Source: Gallionella sp.
GTDB taxonomy: Bacteria; Pseudomonadota; Gammaproteobacteria; Burkholderiales; Gallionellaceae
DNA length: 51,464 bases
Direction of reading: 5' to 3'
NCBI GenBank assembly: GCA_027311105.1
Contig: DAICZN010000113.1
Coordinates: forward strand, 1 to 51,464
Shown here in pieces: positions 49,129-51,464 of this stretch. The translations under genes and the position numbers were made by a program. Every line of letters starts with the position of its first letter. The first letter of the stretch is position 1. Under the pieces are notes generated by a model. That model worked only from the letters and a program-made list of their open reading frames with translations, was not told the DNA's origin and searched no databases.

Positions 49129-50340
49129 TCACTCGTAAGACCACACGGTGGGGGCAACCTCAATCCTTTGTTGCTCGAAGGAAAGGCGCTTTCGAAAGAG
49201 CTTGAGCGGGCTCTTTCAATGCCACGAATCAAAGTCAGCTCACGTGAGAAAGGCGATCTCGTGATGATGGGGATCGGCGGCTTCACCCCGCTTGACGGCT
49301 GCATGTCCTTTCCCGACTGGCAGGGGGTGTGTGCCGGCATGAAAATGGCCAACGGATTGTTCTGGCCCATCCCGATCACCCTTTCCACCGACTTCCTCAC
49401 GGCAAACGATATCGAGACCGGCGGCGAGGTCGCCCTGGTCGATCCGGAAGACGGCAGCATTCTGGCGACGATGCGCATCACTGAAAAGTATACCATCGAC
49501 AAGGCGCACGAATGCGCAACGGTTTTCAATACAGTCGACATCGAGCATCCCGGCGTGAAAATTGTCATGGCGCAGGGCGATGTCAACCTCGCCGGCCCGG
49601 TCAAGGTGCTTTCACTGGGCGGTTTCGATAAAAAATACGGTGGGTTGTTCATGACACCGCGTGAAACGCGCGAGCTGTTCGAAAAGATGGGATGGAGCAA
49701 GATCGCGGCGTTCCAGACACGTAATCCTATGCACCGTTCGCACGAATATCTGGCCAAGATCGCCATCGAAATCTGCGATGGCGTATTGATCCACTCGCTG
49801 CTCGGCAACCTCAAGCCGGGGGACATTCCCGCCGAGGTGCGTACCGAAGCCATCGGCACGCTGGTCGAAAAATATTTCGTCAAGAACACCATTGTTCAGG
49901 CCGGCTACCCGCTCGACATGCGTTACGCCGGCCCGCGCGAAGCCTTGCTGCACGCCCTGTTCCGACAGAACTATGGCTGCTCCCATCTTATCGTGGGGCG
50001 CGACCATGCCGGTGTCGGCAATTACTACGGCCCGTTCGATGCGCATCACATTTTCGATGACATCCCCAGGGATTCGCTGGAAACGCAGCCGCTCAAGATA
50101 GACTGGACTTTCTGGTGCTACAAGTGCGGCAGCATGGCATCGGCGCGCACCTGCCCGCACGATGAAAAGGATCGCTTGCTGGTTTCCGGCACCAAGCTGC
50201 GCAAATGGTTATCCGAAGGCGCCGAAGTACCCGCCGAATTCAGCCGGCCCGAGGTACTGGAAATACTGCGTACCTATTACGCAACTATCGAAGAAAGTGA
50301 AAAAGTGGTGGTAAAACTCAGCGGTCACTCGGGACGCTAG
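49126..50340 (+). CDS. sat: ATP sulfurylase (sulfate adenylyltransferase)
   Basis: A 404-residue dissimilatory-type ATP sulfurylase. Active-site motifs: [13 protein letters not shown] (binds APS/ATP phosphates), [15 protein letters not shown], and [11 protein letters not shown]. Cysteines in [15 protein letters not shown] suit the zinc site. In the oxidative direction it makes ATP and sulfate from APS and pyrophosphate, that is, substrate-level phosphorylation from sulfite oxidation. It is followed by aprM, giving the expected sat-aprMBA order of sulfur oxidisers. No APS kinase domain is attached. Confidence 0.97.
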   Translation: MSLVRPHGGGNLNPLLLEGKALSKELERALSMPRIKVSSREKGDLVMMGIGGFTPLDGCMSFPDWQGVCAGMKMANGLFWPIPITLSTDFLTANDIETGGEVALVDPEDGSILATMRITEKYTIDKAHECATVFNTVDIEHPGVKIVMAQGDVNLAGPVKVLSLGGFDKKYGGLFMTPRETRELFEKMGWSKIAAFQTRNPMHRSHEYLAKIAIEICDGVLIHSLLGNLKPGDIPAEVRTEAIGTLVEKYFVKNTIVQAGYPLDMRYAGPREALLHALFRQNYGCSHLIVGRDHAGVGNYYGPFDAHHIFDDIPRDSLETQPLKIDWTFWCYKCGSMASARTCPHDEKDRLLVSGTKLRKWLSEGAEVPAEFSRPEVLEILRTYYATIEESEKVVVKLSGHSGR

Positions 50341-50343
50341 ATG

Positions 50344-50431
50344 ACAGCCCTCCCCTTTGCACCCGCAGGAGGTAGGCCGTGGTTGCACAGCCGCTGCAGC
50401 GGCAAAAACCTCGCACATTGCGGAGGGCTGT
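50344..50431 (+). ncRNA. Folded RNA element between sat and aprM
   Basis: Ten-base inverted ends ACAGCCCTCC (50344-50353) and GGAGGGCTGT (50422-50431) enclose a second pairing GAGGT/ACCTC and an inner hairpin CCGC-TGCA-GCGG. A run of seven T (50452-50458) follows about 20 bases later. It could be an attenuator, a 3'-end stabiliser of the sat mRNA, or a processing site. No known riboswitch is recognised. Confidence 0.35.
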
Positions 50432-50552
50432 AAGCAGCGACTTGGCTGGCGTTTTTTTGGCGGCCCAGTCGAATGGCTGGTAGTTTTATCAGGAAGATGG
50501 TGCGTTCTTTTTTGACCCCATTTTTAACAATTTTTGTTCGGGCTGATTAAGT

Positions 50553-50590
50553 AAAGTAATGGTGGTGGGTTCAAAGTAATGGCGGTGGGT
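50553..50590 (+). repeat. Direct repeat AAAGTAATGG(T/C)GGTGGGT upstream of aprM
   Basis: Two 18-base copies, 20 bases apart start to start (50553-50570 and 50573-50590), differing at one base. They lie 100-137 bases before aprM and may be activator sites on one face of the helix (two turns apart). Confidence 0.5.
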
Positions 50591-50689
50591 CTGCAGGGTG
50601 AAGAATTTTTGTGCGGGGTAACTTTTACCATACTCGACGGCCAACCGATTTAAGGATAGTTTTGCGTCTAATTTTTTGAGGAGAACCTG

Positions 50690-51464
50690 ATGTTCACGAG
50701 CAACCACTTTGCCGAACTTTCGGCATCAATTCCAACCGTCGTCATGCAGGGGTACATCATTTTGATGGTCTTGCTGGTCATAGTCGGGACCATACTTGAC
50801 ATGATGCACAAGAAAAGCGCGCAGTATTTTTTCGAGAATGCGAAAAAAGCGAAGAAGAGCGCAAAACGGTCAGTGGGTGCTGGAGAAAAAGCATCGATTG
50901 CCGCTTCAGTGCTGGTGAAGGAAGTATTAACTTCTGGCGAATTCAGCAATCCAAGACGCAGGCTTTCCCATCTGTTGACCATGTGGGGAACCATTATTTT
51001 CATTGTGACTACCGCGATCATGATTTTTGGCTATCCGACGCCGGCGACACCCACACCTGCCATCCTGCCACAGCTATGGCATATCGGCGCACTGATGCTG
51101 GCCGTTGGTGGATACTGGTTCTGGTTTGCTATCCGCGTTGATGTGTCTGCGGAAGGCCTGCCATGGTTCCGGTTCGAGCGTGCGGATTTGTTTATCCTCT
51201 CGCTGCTTGCCACCTCGACTTTCGCATTGATCTGGTCATTTACCGGCGGTGGATTGACTGTATTCTTTGCCTTGTTCATCCTGTCAAGCACGGTTCTATT
51301 TGGCGGCGTATATTTTTCCAAGTTCGCCCATATGTTCTTTAAGCCTGCTGCGGCCTACCAGAAAAAAATTACCCGTGCCGATGGTTCCCGGGAGAATTTG
51401 CCTCCTGACTATGATTTGACGGATACTGCCGTACAAGCAAAATTCCCGGATATCCCTATGTATA
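50690..51464 (+). CDS. aprM: AprM, membrane anchor of APS reductase (5' part; runs off the window)
   Basis: At least 258 residues of a membrane protein with about six helices visible (VVMQGYIILMVLLVIVGTILD; LLTMWGTIIFIVTTAIMIFGY; ILPQLWHIGALMLAVGGYWFWFAI; and three more). The ORF stays open at the end. Position after sat, the multi-helix pattern and loop composition identify it as AprM, which replaces QmoABC as electron acceptor for APS reductase AprBA in many sulfur oxidisers. RBS GAGGAG. It is not listed in the ORF track because the stop lies beyond the window. AprB and AprA should follow. Confidence 0.8.
   Translation, partial: MFTSNHFAELSASIPTVVMQGYIILMVLLVIVGTILDMMHKKSAQYFFENAKKAKKSAKRSVGAGEKASIAASVLVKEVLTSGEFSNPRRRLSHLLTMWGTIIFIVTTAIMIFGYPTPATPTPAILPQLWHIGALMLAVGGYWFWFAIRVDVSAEGLPWFRFERADLFILSLLATSTFALIWSFTGGGLTVFFALFILSSTVLFGGVYFSKFAHMFFKPAAAYQKKITRADGSRENLPPDYDLTDTAVQAKFPDIPMY

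Noticed and set aside
50344-50431. tRNA or known riboswitch between sat and aprM
   Set aside because: No T-loop GGTTCGAATCC-like sequence and no recognised riboswitch core; kept only as an unassigned folded element.

Overview
The window looks like the chromosome of a betaproteobacterial sulfur-oxidising chemolithotroph, most likely in the Nitrosomonadales (Gallionellaceae- or Sulfuricellaceae-like). This rests on an oxidative-type dsr cluster (dsrEFH and dsrL present), sat followed by aprM, cytochrome bc1, and overall GC-rich codon use. No rRNA gene or phylogenetic marker was available, so the taxon is an inference.

Layout. 1-1.7 kb: the N-terminal part of a PAS-domain signalling protein and a Crp/Fnr-type regulator, both on the minus strand, then a candidate plus-strand small RNA. 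1.7-4.1 kb: an interspersed repeat, an orphan GspG-like pseudopilin with an abnormal N-terminal helix, and a secreted DUF3494 (ice-binding-like) protein. 4.1-12.6 kb: a partial type II secretion operon, gspL-M-N-D-E-F-C(short), in which gspF carries an in-frame stop. It is preceded by a copy of the same Crp-operator/promoter module that precedes the Crp gene. 12.7-16 kb (minus): apbC, a DUF971 protein, two small unknown proteins and an ankyrin protein.

15.8-33.1 kb (minus strand): one long run of genes reading from dsrA down to cytochrome bc1: dsrA-B-E-F-H-C-M-K-L-J-O-P-N, a DUF4202 protein, cysG, an exported unknown protein, then petA-petB-petC. DsrAB oxidises stored or persulfidic sulfur to sulfite, DsrEFH and DsrC carry the sulfur, DsrL takes electrons to pyridine nucleotide, DsrMKJOP links DsrC to the quinone pool, and CysG and DsrN supply sirohaem (amide).

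33.4-36.7 kb (plus, divergent from dsrA): a compact set that I consider the most unusual part. It holds a small unknown protein, a Cas6/Cmx6-like RAMP protein with no CRISPR array, a DsrC paralogue lacking both functional cysteines, a tandem TusA protein, an unknown helical protein and a TauD/TfdA-type dioxygenase. 36.8-38.8 kb (minus): a FadL/OmpP1 porin, DsrE2 and TusA.

39.3-46.5 kb (plus): six genes for a membrane complex related to group 4 hydrogenases (HyfB-C-E-F-G-I). Its large subunit lacks all the nickel-ligand cysteines, so it is a hydrogenase-related (Ehr-type) complex rather than a hydrogenase. 46.5-48.8 kb (minus): a tandem UspA protein, a small membrane protein and a TauE/SafE exporter, probably for sulfite or another sulfur anion. 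49.1-51.5 kb (plus): sat and the start of aprM, the branch oxidising sulfite through APS to sulfate; aprBA would be expected just beyond the window.

Regulation. A two-box operator (ACCC-N4-GGGT and ACCC-N5-GGGT with identical spacing) lies upstream of both dsrA and tusA-dsrE2. A related single box lies between the TauE gene and sat. dsrA and sat also share an almost identical ribosome-binding leader. Together these suggest a common sulfur-oxidation regulon.
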